This document shows positions 7,371-13,848 of a stretch of 14,668 bases of DNA, piece by piece. The stretch covers positions 6,590 to 21,257 of the forward strand of contig DOWL01000193.1 in NCBI GenBank assembly GCA_003519585.1, in the 5' to 3' direction. How positions within the stretch are numbered: position 1 is the first letter of the stretch; each line of letters opens with the position of its first letter. Under the pieces are notes generated by a model. The model did not search any database. It saw only the letters and a list, made by a program, of their open reading frames with translations, and was not told where the DNA came from. This DNA is from Nocardioides sp. (lineage in GTDB: Bacteria; Actinomycetota; Actinomycetes; Propionibacteriales; Nocardioidaceae). Made by a program: the position numbers and the translations under genes.

Positions 7371-8287
7371 GCGCGCTGCAGTGGCGGGACTGGTCGTGCA
7401 CGGTCCGAGTCGTCCTCGACGACGGACGGTCCGCCGAAGCCCCGCCGGCACTCGCACTGGCACGCCGAGCCGAGCGGATCGTCGGTGAGCTGATGGACGA
7501 CGTCGCACGGTCCGCCAGCAGGTTCCGCGGCGACAGCGACCTGTCTCGCATCAATGCCGCGCGCGGTCGCCTGGTCCCCGTCCGACCCCGCACGATCGAA
7601 CTGGTCGAGCTGGCTCTGCAGGCTGCCCGGCAGACCGGCGGAGCGTGCGACCCCACCCTGGGTCGTGCGCTGGTCGCCGCGGGATACGACGCGGACATCG
7701 ATCACGTGCGGGCTCGGGTGGGCCGTGCGCCCCAGCCGAGCCCCGGAGGCGACTGGACCCGCGTACGAGTGGACCGCGACCTCGGCCGAGTGGGAGTCCC
7801 GGCGTCCCTGGCCCTCGACCTCGGCGCCACGGCGAAGGCCTGGACCGCGGACGAGGCGGCCGCGCGGATAGCGCGGAAGCTCGACATCCCCGCTCTGGTC
7901 GCCCTGGGCGGTGACGTGGCGGTCAGCGACCGCGGGCCGGTCTGGCCGGTGCTGGTCAGTGAGGTGGAGGGCGGCCCTGGTGAGGTGGTCGGCCTGGGGC
8001 GCGGAGGGATCGCGACGTCCTCGACCACGGGCCGAGCCTGGATGACCGCGACCGGGCCGGCGCACCACCTCATCGATCCGGAGAGCGGAGGTCCGGTGAG
8101 CGGGCCCTACCGCGCCGTGTCCGTCCTGGCCGAGAGCTGCCTCGCCGCCAACACGCTCAGCACCGCGGGCCTCGTCTGGGGGGCCGCGGCACTGGATCGG
8201 CTCTCGCCGTACGCCGCCCGGTTGGTCGACACGGGCGGTGGCATCGTGACCACGCGCACGTGGCCCCGGGACCGGGTAGCGGCATGA
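7367..8287 (+). CDS. ApbE-type FAD:protein FMN transferase
   Basis: A 306-residue enzyme of the ApbE family, which moves FMN from FAD onto a Thr or Ser of target redox proteins using Mg2+. Family motifs appear in order: SRFRGDSDLSRIN (51-63), ACDPTLGRAL (93-102), LDLGATAKAWTADEAA (150-165), ALVALGGDVAV (176-186), GIATSSTTGRAW (214-225), HHLIDPESGGPV (233-244) and CLAANTLSTAGLVWG (258-272). In the last motif the usual metal-binding Asp (AD.L.T) is Asn262, with Thr266 kept. There is no signal peptide or lipobox, so it should be cytoplasmic. The GTG at 7367 follows AGGAAG and overlaps the previous stop; its own stop overlaps the next start as ATGA (8284-8287). No FMN_bind substrate is encoded in the window. 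Family secure, substrate unknown. Confidence 0.9.
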   Translation: MSALQWRDWSCTVRVVLDDGRSAEAPPALALARRAERIVGELMDDVARSASRFRGDSDLSRINAARGRLVPVRPRTIELVELALQAARQTGGACDPTLGRALVAAGYDADIDHVRARVGRAPQPSPGGDWTRVRVDRDLGRVGVPASLALDLGATAKAWTADEAAARIARKLDIPALVALGGDVAVSDRGPVWPVLVSEVEGGPGEVVGLGRGGIATSSTTGRAWMTATGPAHHLIDPESGGPVSGPYRAVSVLAESCLAANTLSTAGLVWGAAALDRLSPYAARLVDTGGGIVTTRTWPRDRVAA

Positions 8288-8868
8288 CCCTCTGGTTCCT
8301 GGCCCGCGCCGCGGGGTTGGTGGCGGTGCTGGCAGCCTCGCTCACGGTCGCACTCGGCGCTGCGGGATCCTCGACCCGGCGAGCCGACCGCCGCATCCTC
8401 ACCCAACTCGTGCATCGATCGGCAGCCGTCCTCACCCTGGCGATGGTCGCGCTGCACGCCGCCCTGCTGGTCACCGACCACTTCGTCGCCGTCACGCTGC
8501 CGGGCGCACTGATCCCGTTCACCGCCGGCTACCGCTCGGTCGCGCTCGGGATCGGGACCCTCTCGGCGTACACCTTCGTCGTCCTGGCCGCCACCGGCGC
8601 CCTGCGCGGCCGGGTCACGGCCAGCGAACGCGGCGCGCGCGGATGGCGGATGGTTCACATCTCGGCATACGGCGCCTGGGTGCTGGCGATGGCGCACGGA
8701 GTTCTCGCGGGCACCGACACCTTCCGGGGTTGGGCTCTGGCGATCTATGGCGCCGCCGCGGTCCTGGTGGTGGGTGCCGGCGCGACACGGGCCACGAGTG
8801 AGATCAGGGCGCGCCGGTCGCCGCTCCGCCACGCTCGCCGGCTCGCGATCGACGAATGGACGCCATGA
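8284..8868 (+). CDS. Ferric-reductase-like bis-heme membrane protein without a flavin domain
   Basis: A 194-residue integral membrane protein with about six hydrophobic segments (roughly 4-27, 45-64, 83-103, 124-143, 147-167, plus a weaker one near 70-80). It resembles the heme-b domain of ferric reductases and NADPH oxidases. His44 and His58 lie 14 apart on one helix and His125 and His138 lie 13 apart on another, the same spacings as the heme ligands of NOX2 (101/115 and 209/222). That predicts two stacked b hemes passing electrons across the membrane. It stops after the membrane part, so no FAD or NAD(P)H domain is present; electrons probably come from the NuoF-like protein and ferredoxin encoded next. 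The start is the ATG in the overlap with ApbE, and it overlaps the next gene by ATGA (8865-8868). Confidence 0.8.
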   Translation: MTLWFLARAAGLVAVLAASLTVALGAAGSSTRRADRRILTQLVHRSAAVLTLAMVALHAALLVTDHFVAVTLPGALIPFTAGYRSVALGIGTLSAYTFVVLAATGALRGRVTASERGARGWRMVHISAYGAWVLAMAHGVLAGTDTFRGWALAIYGAAAVLVVGAGATRATSEIRARRSPLRHARRLAIDEWTP

Positions 8869-10109
8869 GCACGACATTCGACCTCGGAGTGTCCGCCGCG
8901 GTGCCGGTCGCCGCGTGGGGGCAGGCGCGACTGCTGGCCGGGACGACCTCGGGGCGCCTCGACCTGAGCCGTCATCGCGAGGTGCACGGCTTGCCACGAC
9001 GGTACGACGCAGCGCAGTTGGCGACCGCGCTGGCGTGCGTCGGACTGCTCGGTCGCGGCGGGGCGGCCTTCCCCGTCGCCGCGAAGCTGCGCGGAGTCGC
9101 CACCGGTCGTCGTACGCACGTCCTCGTCAACGGATCCGAGGGCGAGCCGGCCAGTCACAAGGACCGCATCCTCATGCGGCTCGCACCGCACGTGGTCCTC
9201 GACGGTGCGCTGGCGGTGGCGAGTGCGCTGGAGGCCGGCCACCTCACCATCGTCGTCCAGGACGGTCTCTCGCTCGCGTCGATGACCGCGGCGGTCCGCG
9301 AACGCCAGGACGCTCGCGCGGTCCGGCTCGTCCGGCACGACCACGGCTTCGTGGGTGGCGAAGTGCGAGCAGTCGTCCGGTCTCTCTCGGGCGGGCCGGC
9401 CGCGCCCCCTGGTCGGCGGGTGCTGCCCACCGTCCACGGCATCGACGGCAGGCCGACGTTCGCCTCGAACGTCGAGACGTTCGGCCACATCGCCCTGGTC
9501 GCGAGCCTGGGGGTCGATCGGTTCGCGGAGGTGGGCGCACCCGACGAGCCGGGCACCACCTTGGTCACCCTGCTGGGCGACGTCCCACACGCCGGCGTGC
9601 TCGAGGTCCCGACCGGGTTGCCGCTGGCCGCGCTCGTGGGGGCCGACCACGGTCCGGTGCTGGTGGGGGGCTACCACGGCACCTGGCTGCCGCGGGCTTC
9701 CGAACTGCTCGTCTCCCGCCCCGCGCTCCGCGCCGCGGGGGCTCCGCTCAACGCGGGGGTCCTTGCGCGACTTCCGCAGGACACGTGTGCGCTGGGCGAG
9801 GTCGCCGCCGTTGCGCGGTGGTTGGCCGATGAGTCCTCGGGGCAATGCGGGCCCTGCTTCTTCGGCTTGCCGAACCTCGCCGACATCCTCGACCAGCCCG
9901 CCGTCGGCCGCCCCATGCTGCCCGACGCATATCGGCGGGCCGGCCTCCTGCCCGGCCGTGGAGCCTGCGCGCATCCTGACGGCTCGGCCGGGTTCGTGCG
10001 CTCGGCGCTCGAGGTGCTCGACGAGGAGATCGCCCAGCACCAGGCGCACGGTCACTGTGGACGTCCACTCCGGGGCGTGCTTCCGACACACGCGAGGGAG
10101 GCTCCATGA
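8865..10109 (+). CDS. NuoF-like flavoprotein (complex I 51-kDa-type, SLBB and Fe-S domains)
   Basis: A 414-residue soluble protein of the NuoF/HoxF-type family. FMN/NAD(H)-site motifs are present: GLLGRGGAAFPVAAKL (60-75), VNGSEGEP (88-95) with KDR (99-101), and GFVGGEVRAVV (161-171). GRPTFASNVETF (195-206) is the NNVETL-type motif. An SLBB domain follows at about 231-260. The Fe-S region reads ESSGQCGPC (323-331) with a distal Cys368 in GRGACAHPDG. The canonical ESCGxCxPC has four cysteines in all; here the first is Ser325, leaving Cys328, Cys331 and Cys368. This is not part of a complex I operon: the neighbours are a heme membrane protein and a ferredoxin. It likely oxidises NAD(P)H or exchanges electrons with ferredoxin. 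The ATG at 8865 in the overlap is preferred to one three codons upstream. Confidence 0.85.
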   Translation: MSTTFDLGVSAAVPVAAWGQARLLAGTTSGRLDLSRHREVHGLPRRYDAAQLATALACVGLLGRGGAAFPVAAKLRGVATGRRTHVLVNGSEGEPASHKDRILMRLAPHVVLDGALAVASALEAGHLTIVVQDGLSLASMTAAVRERQDARAVRLVRHDHGFVGGEVRAVVRSLSGGPAAPPGRRVLPTVHGIDGRPTFASNVETFGHIALVASLGVDRFAEVGAPDEPGTTLVTLLGDVPHAGVLEVPTGLPLAALVGADHGPVLVGGYHGTWLPRASELLVSRPALRAAGAPLNAGVLARLPQDTCALGEVAAVARWLADESSGQCGPCFFGLPNLADILDQPAVGRPMLPDAYRRAGLLPGRGACAHPDGSAGFVRSALEVLDEEIAQHQAHGHCGRPLRGVLPTHAREAP

Positions 10110-10321
10110 AGATCGAGGTCGACTGGACCCGCTGCGACGGCCACGGGCTGTGCGCCCGCCTGTTGCCCGAGCTCATCGTCGCGGACGAACTGGGCTTCCC
10201 CGTCTTCGCCGAACGCGGGCTCACCGGCGACCTGCTGCTCCACGCCCGCCGGGCCGTTGCTGTCTGCCCGGCTCTGGCCCTGCGTCTCGAGCGACCCGAA
10301 CCGAACCACACCGTCCGCTGA
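10106..10321 (+). CDS. Small single-cluster ferredoxin, probably 3Fe-4S
   Basis: A 71-residue acidic electron carrier. The cysteines are Cys10 and Cys16 (RCDGHGLCARLLPE, C-x5-C) and Cys54 followed by Pro (AVAVCPALAL). A C-x5-C...CP pattern with three cysteines is that of 3Fe-4S ferredoxins, best known as partners of actinobacterial cytochromes P450. There is no P450 in this window; the partner is more likely the NuoF-like protein, whose gene it overlaps by ATGA (10106-10109), or the heme membrane protein. GAGGGAGG (10094-10101) is a good ribosome binding site. The cluster type is inferred from the cysteine count. Confidence 0.88.
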   Translation: MKIEVDWTRCDGHGLCARLLPELIVADELGFPVFAERGLTGDLLLHARRAVAVCPALALRLERPEPNHTVR

Positions 10322-10345
10322 ACCCGACCTCCAGGAGACTTCTCC

Positions 10346-10852
10346 GTGTTCGACCTCATCAACGGCCTCCCCGTCCACGCCCTCGTGGTCCACGCCGTCG
10401 TCGTGCTGCTGCCGCTCGCCTGCGTCGGCACCATCGCCATCGCGCTCCGTCCGAGGTGGCGCCGCACCTACGGCGTCCTCGTCGTCGCCAGCGCGGCCGC
10501 GGCCACCGTGCTCATCCCGGTGGCCACCTCGAGCGGTGAAGCCCTCGAGCACCGGGTCGGCAATCCGGGCGAGCATGCCGAGCTGGGCGACCAGCTCATC
10601 TGGTTCGCCATACCGCTGCTGGTCCTGTCCTTGGCGCTGGTCTGGCTGGATCGCCGACAGTCTGAGGCGGCGAGCCAGGACGGCGCCGCGAGCCCGTCGC
10701 AGGCCGACCCCTCTCGGCGAAGCTTCAGCGCGACCCGGGTCGTCGCAGCGCTCGCCCTGGTCGCCGCACTCGCCACCACCGTGCAGGTGTACCGAGTGGG
10801 TGACTCCGGCGCCCGGGCCGCCTGGGGTGACCGCGTCGAGTCGTCGCGCTAG
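10346..10852 (+). CDS. DUF2231 membrane protein
   Basis: A 168-residue membrane protein with four hydrophobic segments (about 10-34, 42-60, 84-101, 131-148). The N-terminus INGLPVHALVVHAVVVLLPL is the DUF2231 signature with conserved His11 and His16. His69 and His77 lie in the loop after helix 2 (EHRVGNPGEHAELGD), and the family's C-terminal motif appears as VGDSGARAAWG. The GTG at 10346 has AGGAG (10333-10337) at a good distance. It starts 24 bases after the ferredoxin stop and is probably the last gene of the redox operon. The family has no established function; the conserved histidines could bind heme or metal, which would suit an electron-transfer setting, but this is inference. Confidence 0.85.
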   Translation: MFDLINGLPVHALVVHAVVVLLPLACVGTIAIALRPRWRRTYGVLVVASAAAATVLIPVATSSGEALEHRVGNPGEHAELGDQLIWFAIPLLVLSLALVWLDRRQSEAASQDGAASPSQADPSRRSFSATRVVAALALVAALATTVQVYRVGDSGARAAWGDRVESSR

Positions 10853-10865
10853 TGCCGACTGACGA

Positions 10866-10878
10866 GCGCCCGCGGCGC
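10866..10878 (+). terminator. Weak hairpin after the DUF2231 gene, possible terminator
   Basis: GCGCC CGC GGCGC forms a 5-base-pair, all G/C stem with a 3-base loop 14 bases after the DUF2231 stop. There is no T-run, which is common for actinobacterial terminators but makes the call weak. The rest of 10853-10964 shows only the GGAAGGGG ribosome binding site of the next gene. Confidence 0.25.
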
Positions 10879-10964
10879 ACGTCGTGACCTTCGGCCCTGT
10901 GCGCTGTGGCGGCACCGCGGCATGGTGATCGTCGGAGCAGGATGACGCCGGGAAGGGGTGCGTC

Positions 10965-11984
10965 GTGTCCGGGGATCTCACGTGGCGTGCCACGAGTACG
11001 ACGGCGGCCAACGACGACCCGGTCGCCGCCTGGGTGGCCGACGGCATCATCACTCCAGAGCAGGGCGACCGGATCCGGAGCCGCCCCGACGCGCCGCTCC
11101 CGGGCGGACAGAACGACCGGCCGGTCGCACCACTCGTCGTCGAAGCCCTGGGCTATCTCCGTGGAGCGATCGGCACGGTTGCGATCGTGCTCATCGCCGG
11201 GGAGTACTGGTCCGAGATCGGCGACCGGGCACGGCTGGCTCTCCTGGCCGGGGCCGCGGCTGCGTCGTTCCTGGTCGGGCGCCTGGTCCCCGGCTCGTGG
11301 GGCGAGGCGGGCACCCGGCTGCGGTCCGTGCTCTGGCTGGTCTCGATCGCGTGCGCGGCGGGGTTCCTGGCGCTGTGGGGCGACGGGTCGACCCGGCTGC
11401 ACGGCGCCGAGCCGGCGCTGCTGGTCACCGCGGGTGCGGCGACGTACGCGACGGCGCTGTTCCTGCTCCGCCCAGGAGTCCTCGTGCAGATCGCGATGAT
11501 GGGTCTCTGGGCGGCAGCGTCCGCGGCGCTGCTGGTGGTCCTCGTCGACGGCGACACGTGGCCCGGCGTCGGGGTGTGGGCGGTCGGCGTCCTCTGGCTG
11601 CTGCTGGGTGAGCTCGGCACGCTCGGCCCGGTGCGCCTCACCAGGATCATGGGCGCGCTCCTCGCCATGCTCGGCGCCACCACGTCGACATCGGACCGGG
11701 CCGACGCGGCGATCCTCTTCAGCCTGGCGACGGTGGCGATCGTGCTCGTACTCGCCGTCGCCTGGAACGACCTGGCACTTCTCGGGCTGGGGGCGTTGGG
11801 CGCCGTCCAGGCGATCATGGTGGCGGTCGACACGTGGTTCCCGTCCTCGCTCGCGGCACCCGTGGCGCTGCTCGTCGTCGGTGCCGGACTCGTGGCCGCG
11901 GCGATCCGGATCGCCGCCCGCCGAGCGCGCGCAGCGGATCGGATGCCTGCCCGCAGCGGACCAGCGGATCCCATAGGCCGGTGA
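10965..11984 (+). CDS. DUF2157-like multi-pass membrane protein
   Basis: A 339-residue protein. The soluble N-terminus has the motif AAWVADGIITPEQGDRI (21-37), which resembles the start of DUF2157 proteins (L...G.IT.EQA..I). A linker to about residue 57 is followed by some nine or ten hydrophobic helices (from about 62 to 317), and the protein ends in a short basic tail. The GTG at 10965 is preceded by GGAAGGGG (10951-10958). It lies 112 bases after the DUF2231 gene on the same strand, behind a weak hairpin, so it may have its own promoter. No catalytic or transport motif is visible and the function is unknown. The membrane topology is certain; the DUF assignment is moderate. Confidence 0.78.
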   Translation: MSGDLTWRATSTTAANDDPVAAWVADGIITPEQGDRIRSRPDAPLPGGQNDRPVAPLVVEALGYLRGAIGTVAIVLIAGEYWSEIGDRARLALLAGAAAASFLVGRLVPGSWGEAGTRLRSVLWLVSIACAAGFLALWGDGSTRLHGAEPALLVTAGAATYATALFLLRPGVLVQIAMMGLWAAASAALLVVLVDGDTWPGVGVWAVGVLWLLLGELGTLGPVRLTRIMGALLAMLGATTSTSDRADAAILFSLATVAIVLVLAVAWNDLALLGLGALGAVQAIMVAVDTWFPSSLAAPVALLVVGAGLVAAAIRIAARRARAADRMPARSGPADPIGR

Positions 11985-12012
11985 GGTCCTCGGGCCGCCG
12001 GGCCGCGCAGGG

Positions 12013-12062
12013 GGTCAGGTGGAGCCTCGCCGTCGCGGGACCTTCGTCCTCCGGACCTGACC
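12013..12062. repeat. Inverted repeat with 8-base arms between two membrane protein genes
   Basis: GGTCAGGT (12013-12020) and ACCTGACC (12055-12062) are perfect inverted copies 34 bases apart. A small stem GGAC CTTC GTCC (about 12038-12049) could form inside the loop. The structure starts 29 bases after the DUF2157-like stop and ends 45 bases before the next start, so it may be a terminator or an operator for the gene at 12108. The repeat is seen directly; its role is not. Confidence 0.4.
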
Positions 12063-12095
12063 GGAAGGCCCTGCCCCGACGCCGCACGACCCGGG

Positions 12096-12101
12096 CAGTC
12101 T
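12096..12101 (+). promoter_or_regulatory. Possible -10 element for a leaderless transcript of the gene at 12108
   Basis: CAGTCT fits the CANNNT variant of the actinobacterial -10 and ends six bases before the ATG at 12108. No Shine-Dalgarno sequence is seen there, which agrees with a leaderless start. No -35 element is evident. Confidence 0.25.
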
Positions 12102-12107
12102 CGGCAC

Positions 12108-12590
12108 ATGACCCAGCGGGCCGCTCCCCCATCGCGTACGCAGCGCGCGACCCGGCTGTGGACGGACGGGATCTGGCCGCCACTCGCCGGTGCCGTCGTC
12201 GCGACGGGCATCATCGGCGCTTCGGCCCGCTATGAGTGGGCAGGGATCATCGTCTTCGTCGCAGGCGTCGGCGCCATCGCCGCCGTGCTCGTGCACAGCC
12301 TCTCCCCCGAGGCCGAGATGAGCGTCGCGCGAAGCCTGCAGGTGGGCTCCGTCGTCGGCGGCGCGGTGCTGGTGCTCACGGGACTCCTCGCGCTCTTCCC
12401 GGTCATCGGGTGGGGTATCGGTGCCGTGGCCGTCCTCACCTCGCCTCCGGTGACCGACTGGACGGCGCGAGCCGTACGCCGTCGCATCCCTGGCGCCGGA
12501 CGCCCACTGGGAACCCGTCGGGCGCGCGACCAGGCTCGGGTCGACCGGGCGTTCGGACAGATCGTGGCCGAGCTCCACCTCGACAGCTGA
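12108..12590 (+). CDS. Four-helix membrane protein of unknown function
   Basis: A 160-residue protein with a basic N-terminus (MTQRAAPPSRTQRATR) and about four hydrophobic helices (23-40, 44-63, 78-97, 98-113), then a basic cytoplasmic tail rich in Arg (120-148). No known motif or active site is visible. The ATG at 12108 is the only plausible start before the first helix and has no ribosome binding site. The gene is separated from the DUF2157-like gene by 123 bases containing an inverted repeat and is convergent with the DUF4185-like gene. Codon use matches its neighbours, so it is very likely real. Confidence 0.72.
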   Translation: MTQRAAPPSRTQRATRLWTDGIWPPLAGAVVATGIIGASARYEWAGIIVFVAGVGAIAAVLVHSLSPEAEMSVARSLQVGSVVGGAVLVLTGLLALFPVIGWGIGAVAVLTSPPVTDWTARAVRRRIPGAGRPLGTRRARDQARVDRAFGQIVAELHLDS

Positions 12591-12631
12591 TGGTCGACGC
12601 CGAGACGGGGTCCCCGCGCGGCGACCGGTGC

Positions 12632-12660
12632 TCGCCTTTCGGCGACCGTGCCGCTGGCAC
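12632..12660. terminator. Two small hairpins between convergent genes
   Basis: TCGCC TTTC GGCGA (12632-12645) and GTGCC GCT GGCAC (12648-12660) are adjacent perfect stems of five base pairs in the 91-base gap between the convergent genes ending at 12590 and 12682. Their position suits bidirectional termination, but the stems are short and no T-run follows. Confidence 0.3.
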
Positions 12661-12681
12661 CTGCCGGTCGGCCCGACCCGG

Positions 12682-13848
12682 TCACGGCGGCAAGGACACC
12701 CGCAGGAAGTGGGGCCGGTAGAGCAGCGGCCGGGCGCACACCTCGGCCACCGAGAGGTAGTTGCGGCTGTACGACACCACCACCGTGTCCGGGAAGGGCA
12801 GTAGATCGGGGTGGGCGAGCGGCATGTAGCGCAGTTCGCCGGTGGCGGCGTCGCACGGGAGGTCAGCCACGGCGACCGCCGGCCCGAACGGACCGACCGG
12901 CGACTCCCCCGGCCACACCACGATCCTCGTGCCGAGGAACTCGTCCTGCTTGCTCAGCGCATACCAGCGCCCCTGCTGCTTCCATACACTCAGCGTCTGG
13001 GACACCCCGCCCTCCTCGGGTATCAGAGCGATCGCATCGTCCGGGTCCGGTGTCCACGAGCTGCCGGCCCAGTACTCCCAGCCGTCCAGGTCGAGCACCC
13101 GGTCGGGCCGCACCCGCGCCACTCGCAGGGCGAACCCGTGGATGCCCGGCAGCTGCCTGGCGGACGTGCCGTACAGGTAGAGCCACCCGCGGTCGAGGGC
13201 ACTCGCCGCACCCCATTCCGGGATCGTGCCGTCGGCGTCGTCCGGTCCGAGGTCGAGCACCTGCCGCAGCGAGGGAAGCCCCTCGGGGCTGATGTCGAAG
13301 ACCGCCACCGCCGGTCCGAGCGTCGCGAAGCCGAAGCCGGACCCCGACTCGTCAGCGGTGGTCGCCGCCACCCGTTGCAGCATCAGGTACACGACGGGCG
13401 CGGAGTCGGGCCCACGCCGCCACGTGGACATCGGCCAGTACCCCACCCCGTCGTCACGCTCCGGAACGATCGCCCCGCCACCGGGCGCCAGCACGACCTG
13501 CACGCAGTCCGGAGAGAAGAGCAGCATCGAGTTGCGGACCAGCGGCTCGTCCGACGAGCGACGGAGCGTATCCGCGAAGAACCACAGGCTGCGCCCACGC
13601 GGGAGTCGCACGTCGACCCCGACGTCCGCGCCGAGGAACTCCGCCCGGCCCGGTGCGGTGTCCACGAACCGGTTGATCTCGGCCACCGTCCGTCGAGGCC
13701 CGGTAGGCACGCAGTCGGTCAGGTGTGCACCACGCTCCACCCTCGAACCCGTGGCCGACGGCGGCCCGGCACCGACCACGAGTCCCGAGCACACCGCCGC
13801 CACGCTGACCAGCAGCGCCAGCGCACGCGTCGGCGGCCGAACGCTCAC
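12682..13848 (-). CDS. Secreted DUF4185-like beta-propeller protein
   Basis: A 388-residue exported protein. The GTG at 13848 gives a signal peptide with a hydrophobic core at about 9-27; a Cys at 20 lacks a proper lipobox (AAVC), so a lipoprotein is unlikely. The mature part has the repeated strand motifs of the DUF4185/GH43-like five-bladed propeller families: SLWFFADTLRR near 87-97, VRNSMLLFSPDC near 104-115, WLYLYGTSAR near 221-230, RWYALSKQDEFLGTRIVVW near 297-315 and VVVSYSRNY near 360-368. Such proteins are often related to sugar-acting enzymes, but I see no residues proving catalysis. The start overlaps the stop of the P-type ATPase gene as GTGA (13845-13848), so it should be translated together with the pump. 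Family moderately sure, function unknown. Confidence 0.72.
   Translation of the reverse strand: MSVRPPTRALALLVSVAAVCSGLVVGAGPPSATGSRVERGAHLTDCVPTGPRRTVAEINRFVDTAPGRAEFLGADVGVDVRLPRGRSLWFFADTLRRSSDEPLVRNSMLLFSPDCVQVVLAPGGGAIVPERDDGVGYWPMSTWRRGPDSAPVVYLMLQRVAATTADESGSGFGFATLGPAVAVFDISPEGLPSLRQVLDLGPDDADGTIPEWGAASALDRGWLYLYGTSARQLPGIHGFALRVARVRPDRVLDLDGWEYWAGSSWTPDPDDAIALIPEEGGVSQTLSVWKQQGRWYALSKQDEFLGTRIVVWPGESPVGPFGPAVAVADLPCDAATGELRYMPLAHPDLLPFPDTVVVSYSRNYLSVAEVCARPLLYRPHFLRVSLPP

Noticed and set aside
8745..10091. A 448-codon open frame on the minus strand opposite the NuoF-like gene
   Set aside because: Its translation is Arg/Gly/His-rich without domains, while the plus strand carries clear NuoF motifs. 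It is an artefact of high GC content.
8865..10109. The NuoF-like gene as part of a respiratory complex I operon
   Set aside because: No other nuo gene is present, the first cluster Cys is missing and the neighbours are a bis-heme protein and a ferredoxin.
10106..10321. The ferredoxin as a cytochrome P450 partner
   Set aside because: The cysteine pattern fits, but no P450 gene is in the window and the frame overlaps the NuoF-like gene, so a role in the local module is more likely.
13787..13791. A lipobox cysteine in the DUF4185-like signal peptide
   Set aside because: The residues before Cys20 are AAV, and Val at -1 does not fit a lipoprotein signal, so ordinary secretion is preferred.
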